From assembly GCA_018873225.1 (NCBI GenBank), contig JAEILZ010000003.1, positions 1,984,001-2,048,000 on the forward strand: DNA of 64,000 nt, written 5' to 3'. Both the position numbers and the translations under genes were made by a program. A model generated the notes under the pieces. That model was not told where the DNA came from and ran no database searches. It saw nothing but the letters and a program-made list of their open reading frames with translations. Each line of letters starts with the position of its first letter. Positions within the stretch are counted from its first letter, which is position 1. Source of the DNA: [Phialemoniopsis] sp. UDSM-2020. Its lineage: Eukaryota; Ascomycota; Sordariomycetes; Thyridiales; Thyridiaceae. Below are positions 1-10,821 of this stretch, piece after piece.

Positions 1-390
1 TCGCTCATCGACCGCAGTGGTTTCGTCGAGCACGCCAAGTTCGGCGGCAACCGCTACGGCACGAGCAAGGCGACCATCGAGGAACAGGGCGCAAAGGGCC
101 GCGTCGTCGTGCTCGACATCGAGATGGAGGGCGTCAAGCAGATCCAGCAGTCGACCATGTCGGCGCGGTACATCTTCATCGCGCCGCCCTCGGAGGAGGA
201 GCTCGAGAAGCGCCTGAGGGGCCGCGGCACCGAGAAGGAGGAGAGCATCCAGAAGCGCCTGCAGCAGGCCAAGCTGGAGCTCGAGTACGCCAAGACGCCC
301 GGCGTCCACGAGAAGATCATTGTCAACGACGACCTCGACAAAGCGTACAAGGAGCTGGAGGACTTTGTTTACAAGCCGCTGGAGTCATGA
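1..390 (+). CDS. GUK1: Guanylate kinase, C-terminal part (5' end outside window)
   Basis: Guanylate kinase converts GMP and ATP to GDP and ADP in the cytosol, and is essential for GTP/dGTP supply. The frame is open from base 1 and ends with TGA at 388-390, giving about 129 residues of the C-terminal part. Visible family signatures are the GMP-binding stretch around HAKFGGNRYGTSKATIEEQ, the strand ending in VVLDIEMEGVKQIQ, and the lid-region sequence FIAPPSEEELEKRLRGRGTE, followed by the helix with NDDLDKAYKELEDFV. The P-loop and start lie upstream of the window. It is convergent with the septin gene, with about 500 bp between the stop codons. Nothing is odd in the visible part, and the family assignment is secure. 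Confidence 0.93.
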   Translation, partial: SLIDRSGFVEHAKFGGNRYGTSKATIEEQGAKGRVVVLDIEMEGVKQIQQSTMSARYIFIAPPSEEELEKRLRGRGTEKEESIQKRLQQAKLELEYAKTPGVHEKIIVNDDLDKAYKELEDFVYKPLES

Positions 391-898
391 CACAGTGGCT
401 AGTCGTTAATGCGTCCACTCATCTTCATGTTTTCAAAAGTGTGATATAGAAGCATGCATGCCTGATCAGCAGCTACAATAGACTTGGACATAGATCTACA
501 AATGAATGACTGCCATAAACATCTCGTTGTATTTCATCAAGGTATCGAAACTAGCTCTACATTAGAGTGTCGAGGCTGGATGATTAGAAGTGTGGGAACA
601 AATCTGAAAAAGGCTTTGGGGAATACTAAAAAGAAATAGCTGTAAGAACGTCCAGGCCGTCGGCAAGTATAGGTTCGCCAACAAAATCAAGCATTAGACC
701 ACAAAAAGACATGGCCTGCGCCGTCACACCAATTCCCCCAACAGTCCTGCCTCTCCCAGTGGCCTCTCTAAAACTTTTTATTGAGAAACATCGAGAATAA
801 TCTTTTGGTCCTCGTGGCTAATACAGTGATGTCGTAGGGAATCGGCGATTAAGATGAAGAAGGGGCTATTGCCCGCCCCTCGGGAAGCGATCGGAGGC
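391..898. other. Convergent intergenic region, guanylate kinase / septin
   Basis: Shared 3' flank of two genes that end toward each other. It is relatively AT-rich and holds no reading frame with coding character. Both 3' UTRs and poly(A) signals must lie here, but I cannot place them. Confidence 0.6.
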
Positions 899-2073
899 TT
901 AGTAGCCGTTCATGGTCATACGTTGCGAGTTTCGGCTGAGCTCACGGTCAGCGGCAGGGCTGATGGGCCTGCTGCCGTGGCCTTGTGCGCTGCTCTCCTT
1001 CAGGGCCAGCAGCTGCTTGGCGCGGAAGGTCTCGTAGTGGATCTGCGAGGTGGTCTCGATCAAGTCCTGGAGGTGGGTCCTGAGCAGGAAGTTGCGCAGG
1101 TAGACGAACTCGCAGTGGTTCTCGTCCTCGATGTTGATGACACCCCATCGGTTCTGGCGAGCGGGGACCTGCTTGCCGTTGACGATGATAGACTTCTCAG
1201 AGCCGACAACAGCGAAGGGGACCAGGCTCTGTGATAGGTGTTAGACACAACAGTTCTTGACATGAAAGTACAGGGGCTACAAACCTTGATCTCAGTGTTT
1301 ACGTTGCGCTCCTCCTCATCGAGGTCGTCGTCGTGGTAGGGGTACATCTTGAGGTTGTGGAATTGGAACTCCTCCTTGATGCGCTCCTTGAACTCCTGGC
1401 GCTCCTCGAGGGTCAGGGAGTCGGACTTGGCAATGACGGGAACAACGTTGACGACATCGGACAGCTTCTTGAGAACGACAATGTCGATGGGCTTCAGGGA
1501 GTGACCCGAGGGCTGGATGAAGAACAAGCAGCAGTGGATGCGGGTGTCCTGGATGTAGCGCTCACGTTGGGCGGTAAGCTCCTTTCGCAGGTAGGCAGAG
1601 TGCTGGTCCTTGATGTACTTGACGATGGGATCCCAGCATCGGTCGTTGTTGATCAGGTCGCCGTAGCCGGGGGTGTCAACGATGTTCAGGCGAAGGCGGA
1701 CGCCGTTCTCCTCGATGATGTGAGAGACAGGGTGGATCTCGGTGGTAGATCGGATGACCTCCTCAGGCTGGAGCCGGCCCTTGGACTCCATGAGGTGAGA
1801 GGCGAAGATGGTGTTGATCAGAGTCGACTTGCCGAGACCGGTCTGGCCTATGTAATTGGAGAAAAGACGGTCAGTGTTGAGGATCTAGTGAAGCTCTACG
1901 GGACAGATAACGATGGCGGCAGGTGGAAGAGGGGTGGAAGATCATCACTTACCAACGCAGATGACGTTGAATTGGAAACCACGCTTCAAGAGCTTGCGCT
2001 CGATTTGAGAGGTGATGCTGTCGAAACCGACATGGCTCTGGGGGTAGATGGTGGCAGCAGGCATGGTCGCCAT
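899..2073 (-). CDS. CDC10: Septin, CDC10 type
   Basis: Septins are GTP-binding proteins that form filaments and rings at septa and hyphal tips. The CDS is complement(join(899..1228,1285..1847,1953..2073)), 337 residues, with two introns bounded by GTAAGT/TAG and GTTTGT/CAG. Visible elements: a polybasic stretch ERKLLKR (residues 25-31), P-loop GQTGLGKS (41-48), switch sequence DTPGYGD, specificity motif AKSD, and the septin unique element ending ENHCEFVYLRNFLLRTHLQD. There is no C-terminal coiled coil; the protein ends shortly after QLLALKESS. That matches Cdc10/AspD (about 320-340 residues) rather than Cdc3, Cdc11 or Cdc12. The start was chosen because M1 precedes the family-typical SHVGFDSITSQIE. 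It is divergent from the bL32m gene. Confidence 0.93.
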
Positions 2074-2980
2074 TATGAGCAGCAAAGCCGAACTATGGCA
2101 CTTCTGAGCGAGGGACGAGGGGTGATTGAGTCGACGAAAACCGAACTAGATACAGCGACGAAGTAAATCGGGCGTGGGCAAAAGTCGAGGCCGCGAAGGA
2201 TGCGCAGGACAAAAGACGGTTTCGAATGTCGTGATGTGTTTCGAAGATGAAAGCTGGTGGTTAGGTAGATTTTAGGGGGCTTTTCCCGCCTCTTTGCCAG
2301 CAGAGTTGCCAAACAATAATTTCCGTTTGAGTGGTGACAGGGGTTGCACGGGTCCTTGGGAGTGGGAGTGGGCAGGAAAGGGGGGGGAGACAAGCTGCTA
2401 AATTTCAGGGGATCCGGCCACTAACGTTCGAGCTTGGGTAGCGTCTGGGTGCCGGACCTCTCTGGAGTTCTTAACAGATGACTGCCTTTGGAGCGGTGGA
2501 CAACTGTTAAGGCTGGCTACATGTGGGGATCAATGATTCTGCCAGTCTCTCATCCGACCCTTTTCTCGCCGTTTCCCCAGCCAATCCAGCTGGTACTAAC
2601 GTGCCATTGGCTCGAATTTGGTGAATGGACACGGCTCAAAGCACTGCTGCAACGCTCGGGCCACCGTCGTTTCCCATTGGACGCAGGGACCTCCCTCTGG
2701 ATTGGCTCTGCTCTCTCAGTCGAGCTGCGTGCCGGTTCGCGCTAGTAATTTTTCGAGATGCGAGCCAGCCCGTTGATCGTGTGAACACCCTCTTGACGAT
2801 ACTTCACTCACGACAATACTCCACGATACCTCAACCACCTGACCAGCCAATTCGCCTCTCATCTGACGGCTGATTTCTATCTCGAGCTCGCCCTGTCTGT
2901 AAGGCATTAGGCTCCGAGGAGAGAAGGACACACACTTACGATCCGGTGGCCGATCGTCCCACGGCCAATCTCGAAGCACA
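2074..2980. promoter_or_regulatory. Divergent promoter, septin / mitochondrial bL32m, with CCAAT boxes
   Basis: This stretch lies between two start codons facing away from each other. It contains six CCAAT pentamers on one strand or the other: 2581-2585, 2606-2610 (reverse), 2676-2680 (reverse), 2701-2705 (reverse), 2847-2851 and 2965-2969. CCAAT is the core bound by the HAP/CBC complex, which controls many mitochondrial genes in fungi. Involvement of that complex here is inference. No gene is seen inside. Confidence 0.5.
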
Positions 2981-3462
2981 ATGGCGATGGCGGCGCAGTT
3001 CAAGGCAGGCGCAGCAGGCTTGTCGTTTCTACCAAAGCTCTCATCCCCAGCCTTGTTCTCGAGCTCAAGATTCGCATCACTCTATATGCGACAGCTCTCC
3101 ATACCGCTGCTCCCCGCCCTCGCCGTCACAGTGCCCACTTCAATACACCTCAACATCCCATCTTTACCGGGGCTTCTCGAGGGCATCTGGGAGTCAGTTC
3201 TGCGAGCTGTACCGAAGAAGAAGACGTCACACATGAAGAAGAGACACAGGCAAATGGCCGGCAAGGCACTGAAGGACGTCAACTCGATGTGCAAGTGCCC
3301 AGCTTGCGGACGAGTCAAGAGGATGCACCACCTGTGCCCTTACTGTACCCAAGGTTGGACTACCCCGAATTCTATCATAGCGAACTGCAGCTGACATCAT
3401 GTTTTATAGAAATTCGGCAGATGATGAACAACGACGCGAAGGAGCAGCGGACCACGGCTTGA
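2981..3462 (+). CDS. MRPL32: Mitochondrial large-subunit ribosomal protein bL32m
   Basis: Structural protein of the mitochondrial ribosome large subunit; in yeast the precursor is matured by the m-AAA protease. The CDS is join(2981..3353,3410..3462), 141 residues, with one 56-nt intron (GTTGGA...TAG). The N-terminal 75 residues are Arg/Ser/Ala/Leu-rich with few acids, as expected for a mitochondrial targeting and pro-region. The mature part begins near VPKKKTSHMKKRHRQMAGK, the L32 signature, followed by a zinc-binding CKCPACG...HLCPYC four-cysteine arrangement. The second exon supplies the short C-terminus EIRQMMNNDAKEQRTTA. An alternative start two codons downstream (2987) would remove only two residues. 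Confidence 0.9.
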
Positions 3463-4108
3463 GCACCGTAACCCCTGTTCAGCTTCACTTTCATTGAGGC
3501 ACTTCGAGCGCTATGTCCACTGCCAAGATGGAGGCAAGCTAAGCGCCGCTCAAAATCTATAGAAATGGACTCGAAGAAGTCATGTATCATATTGTCTCAC
3601 CAGATATAGTCGGCATTTCCAAGGCGTTTTTTCCCCTGGGCCGGATCAGTTGTATTTCTAGCCTCGAAGCATAAAACAATTCTATGTATATTGTGGAAAC
3701 ACCTGAAAGAAGGAGTCATCTGGTCTTCCAGAGAAACAAAACCAAGTGCTATATAGTGACTTGAGTCTCCTGTTCCAGGATCTCCCTAGAGGGCAGAAGT
3801 TACCGTCGAAGCCCGCGCTTGCTAGCCTGATATGCGGCGCCCCTATGGAATTCCTAGCGATCAAAAGACTTGGTCTTTATCTACTTGACGGGACTGCATT
3901 TGATTTGAATATTTGACCTGTGGAACCTGTTGTGGTGAGTGCTGCTGAGAATTTCTAAGCTCTCAGTGTCATCCGAGCCTTCTGGCGCAAACGTCACAGT
4001 TGACTGACCCCACATTAAAACGTCCAGCCTGAACAAGCTGCGACGACTCCAAATCAACCACCTTTCGGACAGGCAAAGCAAGAACGGCATGCGTATGGAT
4101 CGATAGCA
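3463..4108. other. Intergenic region bL32m / SKI8
   Basis: 3' flank of bL32m and 5' flank of SKI8. I see no gene, and no reading frame with family resemblance. The SKI8 leader presumably starts shortly before 4109. Confidence 0.5.
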
Positions 4109-5344
4109 ATGGTACGACCCTTGTATGCATTTCAATTACTACAAGAATGTTTTACTAACCCTGCGTCCAGTCGAAACAATACCTCACCACCCATACCGTG
4201 GACAATGGTGAGCTTCCTCGTGCCCCTCCACCAGCTACTGCCCCTCGACTTCAAGACCCCCGTTGTGGTTGCTGCCCATGAGGCCATCTTCTCTCCTAGC
4301 TTCCAGCATGCATCTTTCTTGTCGCGGACTATAGCTGACCAGATGAACAGCCCACATAACCGACATCTTCGGCCTCGCGCCCACCCCGACGGCCCTCCTC
4401 TCCGCCTCGGGCTCCTCGACCCTGCACATCCACAGCACCGCCGACCCCTCCTTCCCCATCACCCAGTCCATATCCGACGCCCACAAGCTCGGCTGCCACC
4501 ACATCTGCACGGCGCGCGGCGGACCCGGTGCGGTCGCGGCCTCGGCGGGCTTCGGCGGCGAGGTCAAGGTCTGGAGTCGCAGCGAGGCGGGCGACTGGTC
4601 CCTGCACCTCGAGCTTGCGCCCACGGACCCGGAGGGCGCCGACGTCTGGGCCATCGCGCTGAGCGCCAACGAGCAGTACCTTGCGTGTACGACGCACGAC
4701 GGCCGCGTGTGCGTCTGGGACCTGCCTTCGGGCAAGAGGGTGCAGGTGTATGAGACGGGCACGGCGGGCGCGGGCAGCTTCGCCATGAGCGTTGACCTGA
4801 GCCGTGACGGCCGCCTGACGGCCAGCGGGCACCAGAACGGCGCCGTATACGTATTCAACAATGACTCTGGCAGGCTCATCTACTCACTATCAGGTATGGT
4901 TCTTTACATGGGTGGGGAAAGGTGGAAGATATGCTTATGGATACCACAGGTCTCGCGAAACCCGTCCGCGCTGTCGCCTTCACGCCTCTAGGCACTCGCC
5001 TCGCCGCTGCTGGCGACGCCGGTGTGATCGCGCTCTACGACATGCAGCACGGCGAGCACATTGGCAACCTGACCTCTGGAACTTCGTCAGCCTGGATAAC
5101 ATCCCTGGACTTCTCTGACACCGGCGAGTTCCTCCTGTCAGGGTCTATGGACGGCAAGGTCAAGGTCTGGTCAATTGAGCGTGGCATTTGCGTCGCGACG
5201 CACAGCGAGACAGACAAGGCTCTCTGGAGTGTTCGGTGGCTGCCTAAGGGCGGCCGGAGTGGTGACGCTATGAAGGGCGAGAGCTTCTGCACCGCGGGTG
5301 CCAACCGGAGTATCACTTTCTACCGAGAGGCCACAGGATCTTGA
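4109..5344 (+). CDS. SKI8: SKI8-type WD-repeat protein (Ski complex / Rec14)
   Basis: Ski8 is the WD40 scaffold of the Ski2-Ski3-Ski8 complex, which feeds mRNAs to the cytoplasmic exosome; its homologues also act with Spo11 in meiosis. The CDS is join(4109..4111,4171..4207,4351..4893,4950..5344), 325 residues. The N-terminus M-SKQYLTTHTVDNAHITDIFGLA fits the fungal family only if the ATG at 4109-4111 is followed at once by an intron (GTACGA...CTAAC...CAG), so the first coding exon contributes just the start codon. WD-type repeats are visible, such as GEVKVWSRSE, GRVCVWDLPSGKRV, GAVYVFNNDSGRLI, GKVKVWSIERGICV, and the terminal NRSITFYREATGS. Length agrees with the family. The exon 1 model is the weakest part. 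Confidence 0.85.
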
Positions 5345-5879
5345 GGGACTAGGTTTGAGGGGACACTTCTCAGATGACTATTAAGAACTCCTAGCTAGGT
5401 CATTTTCGACGCCGTGACCGGACGTTGCATCCTTGCTGCTGGAGAAAAGTGGACGAAAGGCATCTTTGCTGAGGGCCGTGGGCCGTGGGATGCTTGCCCA
5501 GCTGTCTGGCAAGATATTGCTGATATCAAGACGGTGGCCTTTTCCCATCGTGCTCGTCGCATAACAGACTGATGACACCATGGAAGACTAGAATCATGAC
5601 ATAGAGAGGAGCTCATAGTGTTGCTACAAAGCACACAATCAAAAGTAATGATACATGATACACAGAATCTCACCTTTATTGCAAGTCCGATCAGTGTATA
5701 CGGTTTGTAAGGTAAAGCAATTGGAATTATCCTAATAACTACGTGGAGTATCTCGGTCCGCTGCAACAAAAATGCGATCAACACCAACGCTGATGGAAAT
5801 TACAACCCATTTTCAAACCTTGCACCCTTGCTATGCTTCCCAGCTTCCCATTCAACTCCTAGCACGCGCTTCAGCTGCC
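5345..5879. other. Convergent intergenic region SKI8 / membrane protein
   Basis: 3' flanks of two converging genes. It is AT-richer than the coding DNA beside it, with no recognisable gene. Confidence 0.5.
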
Positions 5880-7447
5880 TCAGCCGTCCCTCAGAGGCAG
5901 CCTGCTCAGCGGCCTCATCACCTTGCCCCCTGACGCTCCACCGCCAGCGTTCACGCCGCCGACACCCTGCGGCCTCTGCTGCGGGCTCCCAAACGGCCAC
6001 CCAGGGCTCTCCGTCCGCGCGAGGGCGGCGTTCTTGTTCGAGTTGAGCGTGCCAAACGGGCTCACCGTGCTGGCGCCCAGCCACCGCTCCAAGCTCGGGG
6101 CCGCGGGCGTGGCCGCGCTGTCCTGCGAGTACTGCGAGCTCGGCGAGAACGCCGCCTCCCCTGCCGCGGCCGGCGCCTTCCGCGGGAACAGGCTGAACGA
6201 GGCCGCCGCGGAGCTCTGCTGTTGGTTCATGTTGCGCGGCGGCGGCGGATTCCCGATCGCCACGTCCCTGCCTCCCGCGATCGTGGTCGCGACGCCATAG
6301 TCGCTCTGCGCGACGCCGAAGCCGCCGTTGCCCGCCGGCGTCATGACGGGGTCCGGCCGCGAGAGCTGCTTCTCCTTGATGTCCGGCTGGTAGTGCACGA
6401 GGCTGTCCTGGCTGCCGGCGTCGGAGCCCTGGCGGCGCGGGTAGCTGACGTCGAGCCGGGAGCGCTTCTGCTGCTTCTTCCTCTCGCGGCGCTTGAGGAG
6501 CAGGTAGAAGACGCCGATGGTCAGCAGCGAGGTGCCGATGAAGGTGCCCACGACGGCGAGGGCGGCCTGCGTGACCGAGACTGCTGCGCCCTGGGCCTGC
6601 TCGACTTGCGTTGCTGCGTTTTGCTGCATCACCAATTTCAGTCTCTCGTAAACGTGCATATGAATTGTCATAGAGACAAAGAACTCACCCTCGCAAGCGT
6701 AGCATCAGCCTGCGCGATGCGCACCTGGCTGCTCGCAGCGTTCATGATATCCCGCGCCGACGAGCTCGCCGCCGCAAGCACGCTCGACATGCTGGCCGCC
6801 GCGCCGCTCGTCACGCTGGCGAGGTTGTCCCGCATGGCCGAGCTCGCCGACCGCTGCGCCGCGGCGACGGCCTGGTCCGCCGACTGCGACGCCTGCCGCG
6901 CGGCGTCCGTCGCCGAGCGCATCGACTCCTGCGCCTGCCTCACCGACTGCTGCAGGTCCTGCACCGACTGCGAGAGCTGCTGCGTCGACTGCGTGAGCTG
7001 CTGCACCGACTGGGACAGCTGCTGCGAGCTCTGCGAGACGAGCCGGGAGGCCTGGCTCACGGACGAGGCGACAGACGAGATGGACGAGATCTGCTGGCTC
7101 AAGGCCTGGATCTGGCCGTCGTCCTGGCGAGCGCGCAGACATGGCGCCGGCGTGATCTGGGCCAAGGCTGGTGTTGGCGCGGCGGCAGCCTGCGCGCGCT
7201 CTAGAAGCCTTCTCTGTCTACTTTGCCGCCGTGACTGATTGCTTGAGGCCACACCTCTTACCGCCGCATGCTGTTGTTGGGAGCCAACCAGACCTTCTGC
7301 TCCAGGCGCCCTCCTCCAGACCTCCCCGGCTGCTTGCTCGACCGCATCTGCGGCCTGATGCCTCGTGCCGTCATTCGCCCAAGCTGAACTGGTTGATAGC
7401 AGGAGCAGCAGACCCAGCTGCCATAACCGCCTCTTTGCTATTGACAT
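5880..7447 (-). CDS. Predicted secreted-type single-pass membrane protein, function unknown
   Basis: I do not recognise the family. The CDS is complement(join(5880..6623,6689..7447)), about 500 residues. The N-terminus MSIAKRRLWQLGLLLLLSTS is a clear signal peptide. A long Ser/Gln/Ala-rich ectodomain follows, with low-complexity helical sequence including four heptad-like units of the type QQLSQSV. One membrane segment lies in exon 2 (ALAVVGTFIGTSLLTIGVFYLLL) and is followed at once by the basic stop-transfer sequence KRRERKKQQKRSR. The cytoplasmic tail of about 190 residues is disordered and Pro/Gly/Ser-rich. The order signal peptide, Ser-rich ectodomain, one TM, basic anchor, disordered tail resembles cell-wall stress sensors, but no WSC or other cysteine domain is present. 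A GTAAGA at 7261-7256 could start an optional in-frame intron ending at 7214 or 7190, so residues 63-86 are uncertain. Confidence 0.6.
6940..7023 (-). repeat. Four degenerate 21-bp tandem units encoding heptads
   Basis: Units occupy 6940-6960, 6961-6981, 6982-7002 and 7003-7023. Read on the + strand each carries a CACCGACTG-like or CGTCGACTG core and most end in AGCTGCT. On the minus strand they encode seven-residue units close to QQLSQSV, so the DNA repeat matches a coiled-coil heptad period in the ectodomain of the surrounding gene. Confidence 0.75.
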
Positions 7448-9126
7448 CTTTTTCTTTTGTGCTTGTCTGTTCTTCTCCTGTTTTCCTATCCCGTATTTGC
7501 GTTTCTGGTGATGGTATGTGTAAAAGGAATAAGGTTATAAACGAGCAAACAGGGAAGCAATCATCTTGCACTGGTTAAAATCGTGAGATTTTCAGAGGGA
7601 AAAACAAAAGGGAATTAGGCAGAAGTCGACGAGGAAACAGAGACGGGAGGATCCCATGATCCTCTCCCTCTCCCTCTGGGCCAGGACTCACACATTGCAA
7701 CCTACTGCCCACCTGGGCAACCTACCGGGAGACTCGCCGTTCCGTGTCGTTGGGGCCTTTGCTGGTCCTTCAGACCCGGGAAGTCATCTTGACACGGGCT
7801 GGGCTACCCTGGCAATGGTGGCATAAAGGGCGATAGAGTGAGGCATCTCTAGTGATTGATGGGCATGCTTGCGCGGATCAATCAGCTGGGAACCCGGTCC
7901 CCAAGTGGTTGACAGTTTCCAAACCGTCAGAGAAGAGGACGTTGAACCGGGGTTGCGGTGGTGTAAGTGGGGTGCATGTCCGAGCGCTCCCTTGGGAGAC
8001 AGGTAGTGGAAACAGGACCAGCCTTGACTGCTCAATGCGACCAGCCCTGTCATGCCCAGCTAACAGAGAGCAGGTAATTCGGCATCAATCAAGCTTCTTT
8101 TCCCGACGTCTCAGATGTTACCAGGTAAACCTGTCAATGGTTGTTAGCGTGCAAAGTCTATCTTGACACGAAGATCGCTCCAGTTTCGGCGATCGGTTGT
8201 GATAGGTAGCAGGGTCAACAGTGCCAGAGCATCGGGTGTCGTATTTGTGTCTCCTAACGGTAAGATACCGGATGCTAGGTATGTATGTAGAAGCTTATCA
8301 CGGGTTCTCCCCTGGTCCTAATTACCTAGGTAGGCATTCGAGGCCGTCAAAGCTTGTAAGGGGCCATTGGGGTCATCGGCTGTCCGTCTCTTTTGACATG
8401 AAAAGTCAGATCATCAGTAGACAACACTTAGCTAGAGTCAGTGTCAGAATCACGACTAGTACAAATGCAAACATGCATAGTGATTCTGTTCTGTTGCAAC
8501 CTGTAGCTCAACGTAGCATATGTTCGCGTGTTCATGTGTTCCGCTGTGAAAACAGTTCGCGAGTGATCAGCCTACACATAATGCGTTTGCAGGATGCGGA
8601 CAAGACATGTCTGTCTAAGAAAATGCCATCACGTCAATGCAATGTGATGGCTTGAATTGTGATCTATGCATCGCTTGACAGACGTGCGACCTATAGTATC
8701 TCAAACCCGAGCAGTAGCCCCTGAAACACACTCGTCGCCCATCTATATACAGTCATACAGCCAAAATATCTTAAAGCCACGAAACGCCTTTTTCTCAGCT
8801 CCAAGACGCGATTAAGCTGTCGACTGATGTGTAACTCGTCCCAACCCAACGCCGAGATGCTTGACTTCTTTTCCACATTCTGGTGATGTAGTGCGATATC
8901 CCCGATATTCCTGGTGCTCCAACGTTCGAAGAACGTGTCACCAGCCCTTATTAAAACAGTCTAGCCATGCCCACTCTGTGGTGCATTGCGAGGCATTCGT
9001 GCCTTGGTATGGTATTGCTGTATTTGCCGTGACTCATGGGTGGATGATAAAAGAGACAGAGCAGCAGTGCTCCCGATCCACCCACAGCGAGGTTCTGGAA
9101 GGATCTCTGGAATGGTCCAGCAAGCC
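7448..9126. other. Intergenic region upstream of membrane-protein gene
   Basis: About 1.7 kb holding the promoter of the membrane-protein gene and the 3' flank of ERD2. Short CT-rich runs occur near 7660-7680, and the palindrome TACCTAGGTA lies at 8323-8332. Small open frames here have no domain, signal or splice structure that I recognise. Confidence 0.45.
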
Positions 9127-9968
9127 TTAGACTGGCAGCTTGAACTTCTTGCCCTTGAGGACCTTCTGGTAGTAAATCCAGAAAAAGTCGCTGTAGAGGA
9201 TGGTCTGAATGACACCAGCAACGGCGGCGATCCAGTCGACCTCGTGCTTGGCCTCGGTGAAGTAGCGCCAGAGCCAGTTGGGGATGTACAGCGCACGGTA
9301 GAGACCCAGAGCGAAGAGGTAGTGAGTGGTGATGGTCTCGGCCTCGCCTGTCCGCTGCAGCATGAAGAGCTGGGGCAGGATGGCAACTGACTCGAGCCAG
9401 ATCGAAAAGGCCCAGAGTATCTCCCAAATGGTGTAGTGGTACGGAAGCAGGATCGCAAGGACGGCAGCTCCGCCGAGCAGATACTGGACACGGAAGGTGT
9501 CGAGATTGGGGTCGTTTGTCGGCTTGTAGGCTGTGGTCATGAGGTAGATGATGTAGCCCTGGGAGCTGATGAACATGATCTTGAAGACAAGGTTATATAG
9601 ACTGGACGTCGAGAAGAGATCTGAGAGAGGAAAGGGCCTGGTCAGTCTGATTGCTCAATTGGCTAGTGGTTCGCAGGGAAGCCGTACCAAGGTATCGAGT
9701 GATGTAGACAAGGAAATAGAGAGCCTGGGACTTGAACGAGATGCCGGAACAGCTCTGCGCCACGGGTTAGGACCACAATCGATGTCTGACGACGGGTGAA
9801 GGTTTGCTGGACTCACGCTCAGCTGTGTCATCTTGTGCAGCAGAATACCAATCGACGCCAGATGGGAAAAGTCCCCTGGGAGAACTTGATGTTAGCTGAA
9901 AGCTGCCATGTTGGGTTCCTCGACCAGGTGGCTGGTTTCTTACCCAGGACGCGGAAAATGTTCAACAT
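9127..9968 (-). CDS. ERD2: ER lumen protein-retaining receptor (K/HDEL receptor)
   Basis: Erd2 is a seven-helix Golgi receptor that returns soluble ER residents bearing C-terminal HDEL/KDEL. The CDS is complement(join(9127..9620,9688..9754,9817..9875,9944..9968)), 214 residues, which is the usual family length. It begins [20 protein letters not shown], and the first exon is only 25 nt. Family signatures are [20 protein letters not shown], the stretch around [20 protein letters not shown], and [20 protein letters not shown], then [14 protein letters not shown]. The end is [15 protein letters not shown], with the conserved lysine-rich cytosolic tail. All four exons join in frame with good GTAAGA/GTGAGT/GTACGG donors and CAG acceptors. 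It is divergent from the WLM protease gene. Confidence 0.95.
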
Positions 9969-10821
9969 CTTGACGAGGTGTCCGTGGCTGAGGACGATAT
10001 GGGATCACGACTCGGGGCAGAAGCTGCCTATATCCAGCACCGGCAATATTACTGGCCTCAATTGGCTGTTGGTCGCAGGTGTGTAGATTTGATGATGTTG
10101 AAGCTGGCGACAAACACATGGAATGGACGGTTTGGTTTGGGCGAAAGGACACGAACGCGACTTGGCGCTCATTGGCCGGCGGCTTTAGCTGCTGCAAATA
10201 CCTGCAAAGCAATGTGCGTCACTGCAAAGAGCCAGAGCCGGCTGGTGGCGGGCGGAACGCCTTTTCAGGTACCGACCCACCTGTGGGCACCACCGGAGCC
10301 AATCGCCAGCGCTCAGTTCTGCCGAAATGGACCCCCCGTACATCCGTAAAATTAGCACGCTCTAGGCGGCGCTGGCCGCTGAGGAAGCGTGCCAAGGCCG
10401 CATCGGGTCATCAGTCAGAAGGTTGAGTTGCTGCACTAACAGTAATGCCGTTAAAACCGAGGCGTATGTTGTTAGTGCGTGGCTCAGTGTACCGTGAAGC
10501 CTCACATGACTGGGTTCATCTGACGTATTACCAAGCTGCCTGACAAAGCCGTCCTCCGTCCCCGGTGTAGAAGTTTCGATCACGAAGCCACTGACCATTG
10601 TGGTCAAACTGGCGGCCTGCGAGTGGCGTTTTCTCTTCTTGACATATATTCTTACTCTGCATCATATTTCGGACGAATTCTAGCCTCTATCCTTTACTCC
10701 TGCCACGTATTCCTACCAAACTACGGAAAGCCACCGTATATAAGTCGTCGGAACTCCGGAAGCACTTCATTTGAGCTTGCGCTCGACAAACTCACACAAT
10801 CCACACATTACCTCACAAACC
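9969..10821. promoter_or_regulatory. Divergent promoter ERD2 / WLM metalloprotease
   Basis: Shared upstream region of about 850 bp. A TATA box for the + strand gene is annotated separately. No gene is seen inside. Confidence 0.5.
10737..10744 (+). promoter_or_regulatory. TATA box of the WLM metalloprotease gene
   Basis: The sequence TATATAAG lies 78-85 nt upstream of the ATG at 10822, a suitable distance for a fungal core promoter with a short leader. Confidence 0.5.

Noticed and set aside
1333..2166. 277-codon frame antisense to the septin
   Set aside because: A shadow of the septin exons, rich in Val/Leu/Asp/Glu/Gly, with no family resemblance.
6222..7238. 338-codon frame antisense to the membrane-protein gene
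   Set aside because: It is a GC-rich shadow of the minus-strand gene, with Cys/Asp/Ala repeats mirroring the 21-bp units. The minus strand has a signal peptide, a TM segment and a sound intron.
10771..10821. Seventeen-codon upstream extension of the WLM gene
   Set aside because: It begins at a TTG codon. The first ATG (10822) has a good initiation context.
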